Below are positions 1 through 6,031 of a stretch of 6,479 nucleotides of DNA, piece after piece. The stretch's first letter is position 1; every line of letters begins with the position of its first letter. The stretch covers positions 27,543 through 34,021 of the forward strand of contig CALMOR010000108.1 in NCBI GenBank assembly GCA_937872165.1, written 5' to 3'. Source of the DNA: an uncultured Burkholderiales bacterium (GTDB lineage: Bacteria > Pseudomonadota > Gammaproteobacteria > Burkholderiales > Burkholderiaceae_D). Under the pieces are notes generated by a model. The model saw only the letters and a program-made list of their open reading frames with translations. It searched no databases and was not told the DNA's origin. Position numbers and translations under genes: made by a program.

Positions 1-738
1 ATCTCGGCCGGCATCATCCCCGCCGGTCTCGAGATGATGGACCGCCAGGCCACGCGCATGGTCGAGCCGTTCGCGAAGGCGGGCTACGACCTCGACGCCG
101 CGGCCATCCTGCTGTGCGAATCGGACGGCACGCTCGACGAGGTGGCCGACGAGATCGCGCACATGGAAGCGGTGCTCGGCGCGTCCGGCGCGAGGCGCCT
201 CGTGGTCGCGCGCGACGAGACCGAACGGATGAAGTACTGGGCCGGACGCAAGAACGCCTTCCCCGCGGCGGGGCGGGTGTCGCCCGACTACTACTGCATG
301 GACGGGACCATCCCGAAGAAGCGCCTCGGCGAGATGCTGAAGGCGATCCAGGCGATGGAGATCAAGTACCGGCTGCGCTGCCCCAACGTGTTCCATGCCG
401 GCGACGGCAACCTGCATCCGTTGATCCTCTTCGATGCCAACGACGCCGACGAGCTGAGGCGCGCCGAGGACTTCGGCGCCGAGATCCTCGAACTCTGCGT
501 GGCGCTCGGCGGCACCATCACCGGCGAGCACGGCGTCGGCATCGAGAAGATCAACCAGATGTGCATCCAGTTCGAGGCACCCGAGCTCGAACGTTTCCGC
601 GGCGTCAAGCGGGCCTTCGATCCGGACGGCCTGCTCAATCCGGACAAGGGCATCCCGTCGCTGCATCGTTGCGCCGAATTCGGCCGCCTGCACGTGCACG
701 GAGGAGCCGTGCCGCATCCCGACCTCCCGCGCTTCTGA
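1..738 (+). CDS. glcD: Glycolate oxidase FAD-binding subunit GlcD, 5'-truncated by window edge
   Basis: This is the C-terminal 245 residues of GlcD, the catalytic flavoprotein subunit of glycolate oxidase. The complex oxidises glycolate to glyoxylate and sends electrons through GlcE and GlcF to the membrane quinone pool. The frame is open from the first base (ISAGIIPAGLEMMD), so the ATG at 34 is an internal Met and the true start lies upstream. E. coli GlcD is about 499 residues, so roughly half is visible. This half matches the FAD-linked oxidase C-terminal domain. It shows WAGRKNAFPA (visible residues 80-89), the metal/substrate histidine motif FHAGDGNLHP (131-140) and GTITGEHGVGIEK (171-183). 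The family-typical end LHRCAEFGRLHVHGG lies near residues 221-235. The stop overlaps the glcE start (TGATG), so the two are probably translationally coupled. D-lactate dehydrogenase-type homologues share this fold, but the glcE and glcF neighbours make GlcD the firm choice. Confidence 0.97.
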   Translation: MSAGIIPAGLEMMDRQATRMVEPFAKAGYDLDAAAILLCESDGTLDEVADEIAHMEAVLGASGARRLVVARDETERMKYWAGRKNAFPAAGRVSPDYYCMDGTIPKKRLGEMLKAIQAMEIKYRLRCPNVFHAGDGNLHPLILFDANDADELRRAEDFGAEILELCVALGGTITGEHGVGIEKINQMCIQFEAPELERFRGVKRAFDPDGLLNPDKGIPSLHRCAEFGRLHVHGGAVPHPDLPRF

Positions 739-1985
739 TGACCGGCGACGTCGGCGTGTCCGATCGCGACGAGGGCGCGAGCACGGTCGCTGGCCGCGAT
801 GGCGCGGCCGCGCTGATCGACGCGGTGAAGGCGGCCGTCGCCACGCGGACGCCGCTCGTGATCCGCGGCGGTCACACGAAGTCGTGGTACGGGCATCGGG
901 CCGAAGGCACGACGATCGACATGCGTCCGCATGCGGGCGTCGTCGACTACGAGCCGAGCGAACTCGTCCTCGTCGCACGCGCCGGCACGCCGCTGCGCGA
1001 GATCGAGACGCTGCTCGCGCGTGATCGGCAGATGCTGCCGTTCGAGCCGCCGCACTTCGCGCCGGCCTCGGCCCCGCCGCCGTCGGGCGACGATGCGATC
1101 TCGCAGGCGATGGCCGCGGCGCTGCGCGGCGCGACGCTCGGTGGCTGCGTCGCGACCGGCCTCTCGGGTCCACGGCGCATGGCGGCCGGCGCGGTGCGCG
1201 ACTTCGTGCTCGGCGCGCGCATCGTCGACGGCCGCGGCCAGCATCTCGCGTTCGGCGGCAAGGTCATGAAGAACGTCGCGGGCTACGACGTCGCGCGCGC
1301 GATGGTCGGCTCGCTCGGCACGCTCGGCATCGTCACCGAGGTCTCGCTGAAGGTCCTGCCGATGCCGGTCCAGAGCGTCACGCTGACCTTCGCGCTCGAC
1401 GAGGACGCGGCCCTCGACCGACTCAACCGCTGGGCCGGCCAGCCGATCGCGATCACCGCGAGCGCATGGTCGTCGCGGCCCTCGCAGGGCGGCGGCTACA
1501 CGCCACGCGGCGGACGTCTGCGCGTGCGGCTCGAGGGCAGCGAGGCCGCGGTGCAGTCGGGTATCCGCCGCATCGGCGGGCTCCACGTCGATCCGCCCGA
1601 AGCCGAAGCGTACTGGCGCGGACTGCGCGAGCAGGCCGATTCCTTCTTCGCGTCGCGGCCGTCCGATGCGCCGTTGTGGCGGCTCGCGCTGCCGTCGACC
1701 GCGCCGTCGCTGGATGCGGTCCGTCTCGGCTTCTCGGACCAGCTCGTCGAATGGGGCGGCGCATTGCGCTGGATCGCGACACGCGCCGATCCGCAGGCGG
1801 TGCGCGACACGGCGTCCGTGCTCGGCGGCCACGCGACGCTGTGGCGCGCGTCGAACGAACTGAAGAGCCGCCACGGCGTGTTCGCGCCGCTGTCGGCGCC
1901 GCTGATGGCCATCCATCGCCGCCTGAAGGACGAGTTCGATCCCGATCGACTGTTCAATCGCGGCCGCCTCTATCCGGAGTTCTAG
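738..1985 (+). CDS. glcE: Glycolate oxidase FAD-binding subunit GlcE
   Basis: GlcE is the second flavin-type subunit of the glycolate oxidase complex and is needed with GlcD and GlcF for activity. The 415-residue product has a PCMH-type FAD-binding fold. RGGHTKSWYG (43-52) and YEPSELVLVARAGTPL (71-86) are followed by MLPFEPPHF (99-107), GLSGPRR (141-147), VMKNVAGYDV (176-185) and GSLGTLGIVTEVSLKVLP (191-208). The C-terminus LFNRGRLYPEF is also family-typical. ATG 738 is chosen because it shares a base with the glcD stop. No good ribosome binding site sits close upstream (GGAGGAG at 700-706 is about 31 bases away), which fits translational coupling. E. coli GlcE is about 350 residues. Part of the excess is an Ala/Pro-rich insertion at about 108-131, between EPPHF and the Gly-rich ATLGG segment, where homologues normally have only a few residues. 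The first 20 or so residues are also poorly conserved in character. The reading frame is intact throughout. Confidence 0.95.
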   Translation: MTGDVGVSDRDEGASTVAGRDGAAALIDAVKAAVATRTPLVIRGGHTKSWYGHRAEGTTIDMRPHAGVVDYEPSELVLVARAGTPLREIETLLARDRQMLPFEPPHFAPASAPPPSGDDAISQAMAAALRGATLGGCVATGLSGPRRMAAGAVRDFVLGARIVDGRGQHLAFGGKVMKNVAGYDVARAMVGSLGTLGIVTEVSLKVLPMPVQSVTLTFALDEDAALDRLNRWAGQPIAITASAWSSRPSQGGGYTPRGGRLRVRLEGSEAAVQSGIRRIGGLHVDPPEAEAYWRGLREQADSFFASRPSDAPLWRLALPSTAPSLDAVRLGFSDQLVEWGGALRWIATRADPQAVRDTASVLGGHATLWRASNELKSRHGVFAPLSAPLMAIHRRLKDEFDPDRLFNRGRLYPEF

Positions 1986-2002
1986 GACTCCGCGGCATCA
2001 TC

Positions 2003-2008
2003 GGAAGA
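2003..2008 (+). promoter_or_regulatory. Ribosome binding site of glcF
   Basis: GGAAGA lies four bases before ATG 2013, within the 27-base glcE-glcF gap. It is a moderate Shine-Dalgarno match and supports the chosen glcF start. Confidence 0.6.
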
Positions 2009-2012
2009 ATCC

Positions 2013-3353
2013 ATGGAAACCCATCTCGCCGACTTCATCCGCGGCACCGTCGACGGCGACGAGGCCGAGGCCATCCTCCGCCGCTGCGTGCATTGCGGCT
2101 TCTGCACCGCGACCTGTCCGACCTATCAACTGCTCGGCGACGAGCTCGACGGTCCGCGCGGCCGCATCTACCTGATCAAGGAAGTGCTCGAAGGCCGGCC
2201 GGCCACGGCGTCGACGCGCCTCCATCTCGATCGCTGCCTGACGTGTCGCAACTGCGAGACCACCTGTCCGTCCGGCGTGCAGTACGGACGTCTCGTCGAC
2301 ATCGGACGACGGGTCGTCGAGGAACGCGCCACCGAACCGCGCCCGCTCGCGGACCGTCTGCGACGCACGGCGCTGCGCGAAGGACTGACGCGCCGCTGGC
2401 TGTTCGATCCTGCGATGAAGATCGGCAAGGTCGTCAGGCCGATCCTGCCGGAGGCCCTGGCGACGAAGGTGCCGCCGAAGACGAGGGCCTCGCGCGAGTC
2501 GATCCGTCCCGGCAGGCACGCGCGACGGATGCTGATGCTCGAAGGCTGCGTGCAGCCCGCGATGGCGCCGCAGATCAACGAGGCCACGGTGCGGGTGCTC
2601 GACGCGCTCGGCATCGAGGTCGAGGTCGCGGCGCGGGCCGGCTGCTGCGGCGCGTTGCGCGAACACCTCGTCGATCACGACGGCGCGCTCGGCAACGCGC
2701 GTCGCAACATCGACGCGTGGTGGCCGTTCGTCGAAGGCGGCGTCGAGAGCATCGTGATGAACGCGTCGGGCTGCGGCGCGATGGTCAAGGAGTACGGCCA
2801 TCTGCTGCGCAACGATCCGGCCTATGCCGACAAGGCCGCGCGGGTCGGCGAGCTGACCCGCGACCTGTCCGAGATCCTCGTGCCGTTCACCGAAGCCCTC
2901 GTCGCGAAGATGAAGTCGCCGTCGCCGCGCCGGGTGACGTGGCATCCGCCGTGCACGCTGCAGCATGCGCAACAGATCCGCGGACCGGTGGAAGCGCTGC
3001 TCGGCGCGGCCGGCGTCGACGTCAGACTCTGCGCCGAGAGCCACCTGTGCTGCGGGTCGGCGGGCACCTATTCGGTCCTTCAGCCCGAACTCGCGACGGC
3101 GCTTCGCGATCGCAAGCTCGCCCACATCGCCGCCACCGAGCCGCAGGCGATCGTGTCGGCCAACATCGGCTGCATCACGCATCTGCAGAGCGGCACCGCG
3201 ACGCCGGTCCTGCACTGGATCGAGCTCGTCGCCGACGCGTTGACGACCGGCGGCCCGCGTACCGGCCTCTTCCCCGGCGAGACCCGTCAGGCCGGCCGCG
3301 TGCGGAAGGGGCCGGGGCCGAAGCCGATCCCCGATCCGCGACGGCCGCTGTAG
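2013..3353 (+). CDS. glcF: Glycolate oxidase iron-sulfur subunit GlcF
   Basis: GlcF is the iron-sulfur electron-transfer subunit that links the GlcD/GlcE flavoproteins to the membrane electron acceptor. The 446-residue product begins with two 4Fe-4S ferredoxin motifs. The first is CVHCGFCTATCP (Cys 25, 28, 31, 35) and the second is CLTCRNCETTCP (Cys 75, 78, 81, 85). Two cysteine-rich CCG-type domains follow. The first contains LEGCVQP (Cys 179) and GCCGAL (Cys 211-212). The second contains HPPCTLQH (Cys 314) and HLCCGSAG (Cys 346-347). NIGCITHLQSG (384-394) and HWIELVADAL (401-410) match the usual GlcF end. Residues 411-446 form an extra tail rich in Arg, Pro and Gly that is absent from the 407-residue E. 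coli protein. No membrane helix is visible, so the protein is probably peripheral on the cytoplasmic face. It lies 27 bases after glcE and is surely in the same operon. Confidence 0.97.
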   Translation: METHLADFIRGTVDGDEAEAILRRCVHCGFCTATCPTYQLLGDELDGPRGRIYLIKEVLEGRPATASTRLHLDRCLTCRNCETTCPSGVQYGRLVDIGRRVVEERATEPRPLADRLRRTALREGLTRRWLFDPAMKIGKVVRPILPEALATKVPPKTRASRESIRPGRHARRMLMLEGCVQPAMAPQINEATVRVLDALGIEVEVAARAGCCGALREHLVDHDGALGNARRNIDAWWPFVEGGVESIVMNASGCGAMVKEYGHLLRNDPAYADKAARVGELTRDLSEILVPFTEALVAKMKSPSPRRVTWHPPCTLQHAQQIRGPVEALLGAAGVDVRLCAESHLCCGSAGTYSVLQPELATALRDRKLAHIAATEPQAIVSANIGCITHLQSGTATPVLHWIELVADALTTGGPRTGLFPGETRQAGRVRKGPGPKPIPDPRRPL

Positions 3354-3397
3354 GGCGAGCCGTCCCGGCGTGTCGGCGACCCCCGAGGCCGCTCTGA

Positions 3398-3415
3398 CGC
3401 GATGCCGGCATCGCG
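3398..3415. promoter_or_regulatory. Perfect 18-base palindrome in the glcF/oxidoreductase gap
   Basis: CGCGATGCCGGCATCGCG is its own reverse complement over all 18 bases; the flanking pair (A 3397, G 3416) does not match. It sits in the 78-base gap after glcF, ending 16 bases before the preferred oxidoreductase start at 3432. The symmetry fits an operator for a dimeric regulator, but it could also be a chance event in GC-rich DNA. It has almost no loop and no following T-run, so it is a poor rho-independent terminator. It covers the alternative ATG at 3402. Confidence 0.35.
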
Positions 3416-3431
3416 GCGGGATCGAAGCCGC

Positions 3432-5081
3432 ATGACGGTTCGCGATCCCGACGTGGTGCTGATCGGCGGCGGCCACAACGGGCTCGTCTGCGCGTGCGAC
3501 CTCGCGGCTCGCGGCCTGTCGGTGCGGGTGCTCGAACGACGTTCCATCGTCGGCGGCGCCGCCGTCACCGAGGCTTTCCATCCGGGCTTCCGCAACTCGA
3601 CCGCGAGCTATACCGTCGGCCTCCTGCATCCGCAGATCGTGCGCGACCTGCGGCTGCACGAGCACGGCCTCTCGATCGTGCAGCGGCCGTTCTCCAATTT
3701 CCTTCCGCTCGTCGACGGGCCGCATCGCTATCTGAAGATCGGCGGCGGTCTCGAGGCCACCCGACGCGAGGTCGCGAAGTTCTCGAGCCGCGACGCCGAA
3801 CGTCTGCCCGCCTACTACGCGATGCTCGACGGCGTCGTCGCGCTGGTCCGCGAGATGCTGGTCCGCACGCCCCCCAACCTCGGACCGCGCGACTTCGCGT
3901 CGATCGCCGACTGGTGGTCCGCGTGGGACCTCGGCCGTCGCATGCGGAAGATCGACCTGCCCGGCAAGCGCGACCTGATGGACCTCTTCACGAAGAGCGC
4001 CGGCGACGTGCTCGACGCATGGTTCGAGTCGGCGCCGATCAAGGCCGCGTTCGGCTTCGACTCGATGGTCGGCCACTACGCGAGCCCGTATGCGGCGGGG
4101 TCTGCCTACGTGCTGCTGCATCACGTCTTCGGCGAGGTCGACGGCCGGGCCGGCGCGTGGGGCCACGCCATCGGCGGCATGGGCGCCATCACGCAGGCGA
4201 TGGCCAAGGAAGCCGTCGCGCGCGGCGTCGAGCTGACGGTGGACGCGCCGGTGGCCCGCGTCGTCGTCGAGGACGGGCGCGCGACCGGCGTCGTGCTCGA
4301 GGACGGCACGCGCATCGCCGCGCGGCGAGTCGTCGCCAACGTCCATCCTCGCCTGCTGTTCCTGTCGATGCTCGAGGAGACCGAACTGCCCGCGGACTTC
4401 GTGACCCGCATCAAGGCCTACCGCAGCGGCTCCGGCACGCTGCGCATCAACGTCGCGCTGTCGTCGCTGCCCGACTTCGCCGCGCTGCCCGGCTCGCACG
4501 CGCAGCCGCATCACGCGAGCGGCATCGTGATGGCGCCGTCGCTCGACTACATGGAGACCGCGTGGATGGAGGCGCGACGCGACGGCTGGGGTCGCGAGCC
4601 GATCGTCGAGATGCTGATCCCGTCGACGGTCGATCCCACGCTCGCGCCCGACGGCCTGCACGTCGCGAGCCTCTTCTGCCAGCACTTCGCGCCGAAGCTC
4701 GAAGCCAGCGGCGCCAAGACCCGCTACGTCGGCGGCTGGGCCGACGATCGCGCGCGCGAGGACGCGGCCGATCGCGTGATCGCGACCGTCGCGCGCTTCG
4801 CGCCGGGCTTCGAGAGGACCGTGATCGCGCGCCAGGTCCACACGCCGCTCGACCTCGAACGGAAGTTCGGGCTCGTCGGCGGCGACATCTTCCACGGCGC
4901 GCTGTCGCTCGACCAGCTCTTCAGCGCACGACCGGTGCTCGGTCATGCGGACTACCGCACGCCCGTCGAAGGCCTCTATCTGTGCGGCGCCGGCGCGCAT
5001 CCGGGCGGCGGCGTCACCGGCCTGCCCGGGCGCAACGCTGCGCGCGAGATCTGGAAGGACGCGCGTCGACGCCATGGATAA
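3432..5081 (+). CDS. FAD-dependent oxidoreductase, phytoene desaturase-like / PYROXD2 family
   Basis: This 549-residue flavoprotein belongs to the COG1233-type amine oxidase/phytoene desaturase-like group, close to PYROXD2. The exact substrate of these bacterial members is not known to me. The N-terminus has a Rossmann dinucleotide fold: VVLIGGGHNGL (8-18) gives GxGxxG, Glu35 in VLERR is the likely adenosine-ribose ligand, and GGAAVTE (41-47) is typical of the family. Near the C-terminus, LYLCGAGAHPGGGVTGLPGR (515-534) is the second conserved FAD contact. Length fits the family's roughly 500-560 residues. No signal peptide or membrane helix is evident. ATG 3432 is preferred because homologues usually begin just before the FAD motif. 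ATG 3402, in frame, would add ten basic residues and place the palindrome inside codons. Neither start has a strong ribosome binding site (GGGA at 3418-3421; GAGG at 3385-3388). It probably belongs to the downstream operon. The neighbouring glcDEF hints at redox metabolism only by association. A true carotenoid desaturase role is less likely because no crt genes are nearby. Confidence 0.94.
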   Translation: MTVRDPDVVLIGGGHNGLVCACDLAARGLSVRVLERRSIVGGAAVTEAFHPGFRNSTASYTVGLLHPQIVRDLRLHEHGLSIVQRPFSNFLPLVDGPHRYLKIGGGLEATRREVAKFSSRDAERLPAYYAMLDGVVALVREMLVRTPPNLGPRDFASIADWWSAWDLGRRMRKIDLPGKRDLMDLFTKSAGDVLDAWFESAPIKAAFGFDSMVGHYASPYAAGSAYVLLHHVFGEVDGRAGAWGHAIGGMGAITQAMAKEAVARGVELTVDAPVARVVVEDGRATGVVLEDGTRIAARRVVANVHPRLLFLSMLEETELPADFVTRIKAYRSGSGTLRINVALSSLPDFAALPGSHAQPHHASGIVMAPSLDYMETAWMEARRDGWGREPIVEMLIPSTVDPTLAPDGLHVASLFCQHFAPKLEASGAKTRYVGGWADDRAREDAADRVIATVARFAPGFERTVIARQVHTPLDLERKFGLVGGDIFHGALSLDQLFSARPVLGHADYRTPVEGLYLCGAGAHPGGGVTGLPGRNAAREIWKDARRRHG

Positions 5082-5102
5082 TGCGGGACGCCTGCTTTCG
5101 AC

Positions 5103-5107
5103 GGAGG
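5103..5107 (+). promoter_or_regulatory. Strong ribosome binding site deciding the start of the exported small protein
   Basis: GGAGG lies five bases before ATG 5113, the best Shine-Dalgarno match seen in the window. It favours 5113 over the in-frame ATG at 5074, which overlaps the end of the oxidoreductase gene and would put extra polar residues before the signal peptide. Confidence 0.75.
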
Positions 5108-5112
5108 ACATC

Positions 5113-5538
5113 ATGCGAACGATCACCGGAACGAACGGATGCGAGAAGGCCGCGCGAGCAACGGGGACGCTCGTCGGCCTCGTGCTCGCTGCCGCGACGG
5201 TCGTCGCCTCGGCCGAGGACGCATCGTCGCTCGGCAAGGTCGAGGCCACGGCCTACGTCACCGGCAGGAAGATCGCTTACGTGCGGACCAGCGACGGTGC
5301 GAAGGTGAGCTACGACTTCAGGGGCGATGGCGTCGTCTACTACGCGACGCCGAACACGCGTCGCAACACCGCCTTCTCGGGGACCTACACGATCGAGGAC
5401 GACGGCGCCGTGTGCTTCCGCTGGAATCCCGACAAGTACCTCAACCTCACCGACGGCTGCGTCCGGTTCGAGCGCGCCGACGCGAAGGTGAAGGTGGTGG
5501 GCCGCTCGGGCAAGGTGCTGGGCGACGTCGTCGAATGA
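5113..5538 (+). CDS. Small exported protein of unknown function (possibly DUF995-like)
   Basis: The 141-residue product has a Sec-type signal peptide. A polar, basic start (MRTITGTNGCEKAARATG) is followed by a hydrophobic core, TLVGLVLAAATVVA (19-32), and a likely signal peptidase I site after ASA (32-34), just before Glu35. The mature part of about 107 residues appears beta-rich. It contains YDFRGDGVVYY (67-77), SGTYTIEDDGAVCFRW (89-104) and DGCVRF (114-119). Cys101 and Cys116 could form a disulfide in the periplasm. The pattern of a Gly-Thr-aromatic strand, then DDG, then Cys-Phe-x-Trp, then a second Cys recalls DUF995-type exported proteins. That assignment is from memory of the pattern and is tentative. 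Cys10 lies before the hydrophobic core and no lipobox follows the core, so it is not an obvious lipoprotein. The gene starts 31 bases after the oxidoreductase stop and is probably in the same transcript. Confidence 0.85.
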   Translation: MRTITGTNGCEKAARATGTLVGLVLAAATVVASAEDASSLGKVEATAYVTGRKIAYVRTSDGAKVSYDFRGDGVVYYATPNTRRNTAFSGTYTIEDDGAVCFRWNPDKYLNLTDGCVRFERADAKVKVVGRSGKVLGDVVE

Positions 5539-5593
5539 GTCGCTCGCGCGGCTCGACGGACGAGGACCGATCGCAGCCCGTACGACGCCGTCG

Positions 5594-6031
5594 ATGCGGA
5601 TGAACCTCGAGCGCGTCCGGCGTCGCGAGGTCCGCTTCTGGGCGCTCGTGGATTCCTCGGTGTCGTACACGCTCGCGCTGCCGCCGCTGGCCGAGCATTT
5701 CATCTCGTTGCTCTACTACGTCGACGGCGAGCTCGGCGGCGCTTCGGTCGCGCCCGTCGTCACGCCGCTGCAGATGTTCTTCGTATGCCTGAGCGGCTCG
5801 TTGATCGCCCTGTGGTGCGTCGCGCGTTACCTGAAGCCGATCGGGCTCTTCGCGTTGATCGACGGTTGGGGTCGCGTGTGGGTGTCGCTGCTGATCGTCT
5901 GGTTCGTGCTGGTCGAGGGTGCGCCGCGGGTGCTGCTGCTGTTCATCGTCACCGAGATGCTCGGGGCCGTCTCGCAGCTCCACGAGGTCTATCGCCGCAA
6001 GCCGCTCGCGGCCGCACGCACCGGTCCCTAG
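5594..6031 (+). CDS. Small four-helix inner-membrane protein of unknown function
   Basis: I cannot assign a function to this 145-residue product. A short basic N-terminus (MRMNLERVRRREVRFW) leads into about four hydrophobic stretches: residues 17-42, 57-79, 83-107 and 109-128. The last contains LLLFIVTEMLG, with an acidic residue inside the hydrophobic run. The short C-terminal tail is basic (YRRKPLAAARTGP). The many Arg at both ends suggest that both termini face the cytoplasm. ATG 5594 is the first possible start in the frame; ATG 5600 is an equally possible start two codons later. Neither has a recognisable ribosome binding site, so translation may depend on coupling with upstream reading. 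The gene follows the exported-protein gene after 55 bases on the same strand. Its stop overlaps the stop of the convergent DUF72 gene. Third-position GC bias and an intact frame with coherent hydrophobic segments support a real gene. Confidence 0.8.
   Translation: MRMNLERVRRREVRFWALVDSSVSYTLALPPLAEHFISLLYYVDGELGGASVAPVVTPLQMFFVCLSGSLIALWCVARYLKPIGLFALIDGWGRVWVSLLIVWFVLVEGAPRVLLLFIVTEMLGAVSQLHEVYRRKPLAAARTGP

Noticed and set aside
34..36. ATG at 34 as the start of glcD
   Set aside because: The upstream codons in the same frame encode the conserved GIIPAGLEMM segment of GlcD, so the protein continues past the window edge.
291..1916. Minus-strand open frame of 541 codons over glcD and glcE
   Set aside because: Same shadow character, with no domain-like pattern, opposite two well-supported subunits.
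3340..3364. Possible stem-loop GACGGC...GCCGTC around the glcF stop codon
   Set aside because: Only six pairs with a 13-base loop and no T-run afterwards; not a credible rho-independent terminator and expected by chance at this GC content.
1466..3397. Open plus-strand frame of 643 codons overlapping glcE and glcF
   Set aside because: Arg/Ala-rich translation without motifs; it crosses the end of one gene and the whole of another in a different frame, so it is a compositional shadow.
1998..5249. Open frame of 1083 codons on the minus strand, antisense to glcF and the oxidoreductase
   Set aside because: Striking in length, but its translation is Arg/Asp/His/Ala-rich low-information sequence with no recognisable motif, while the plus strand encodes two clear enzymes over the same bases. 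Long antisense frames are a normal by-product of GC-rich codon use.
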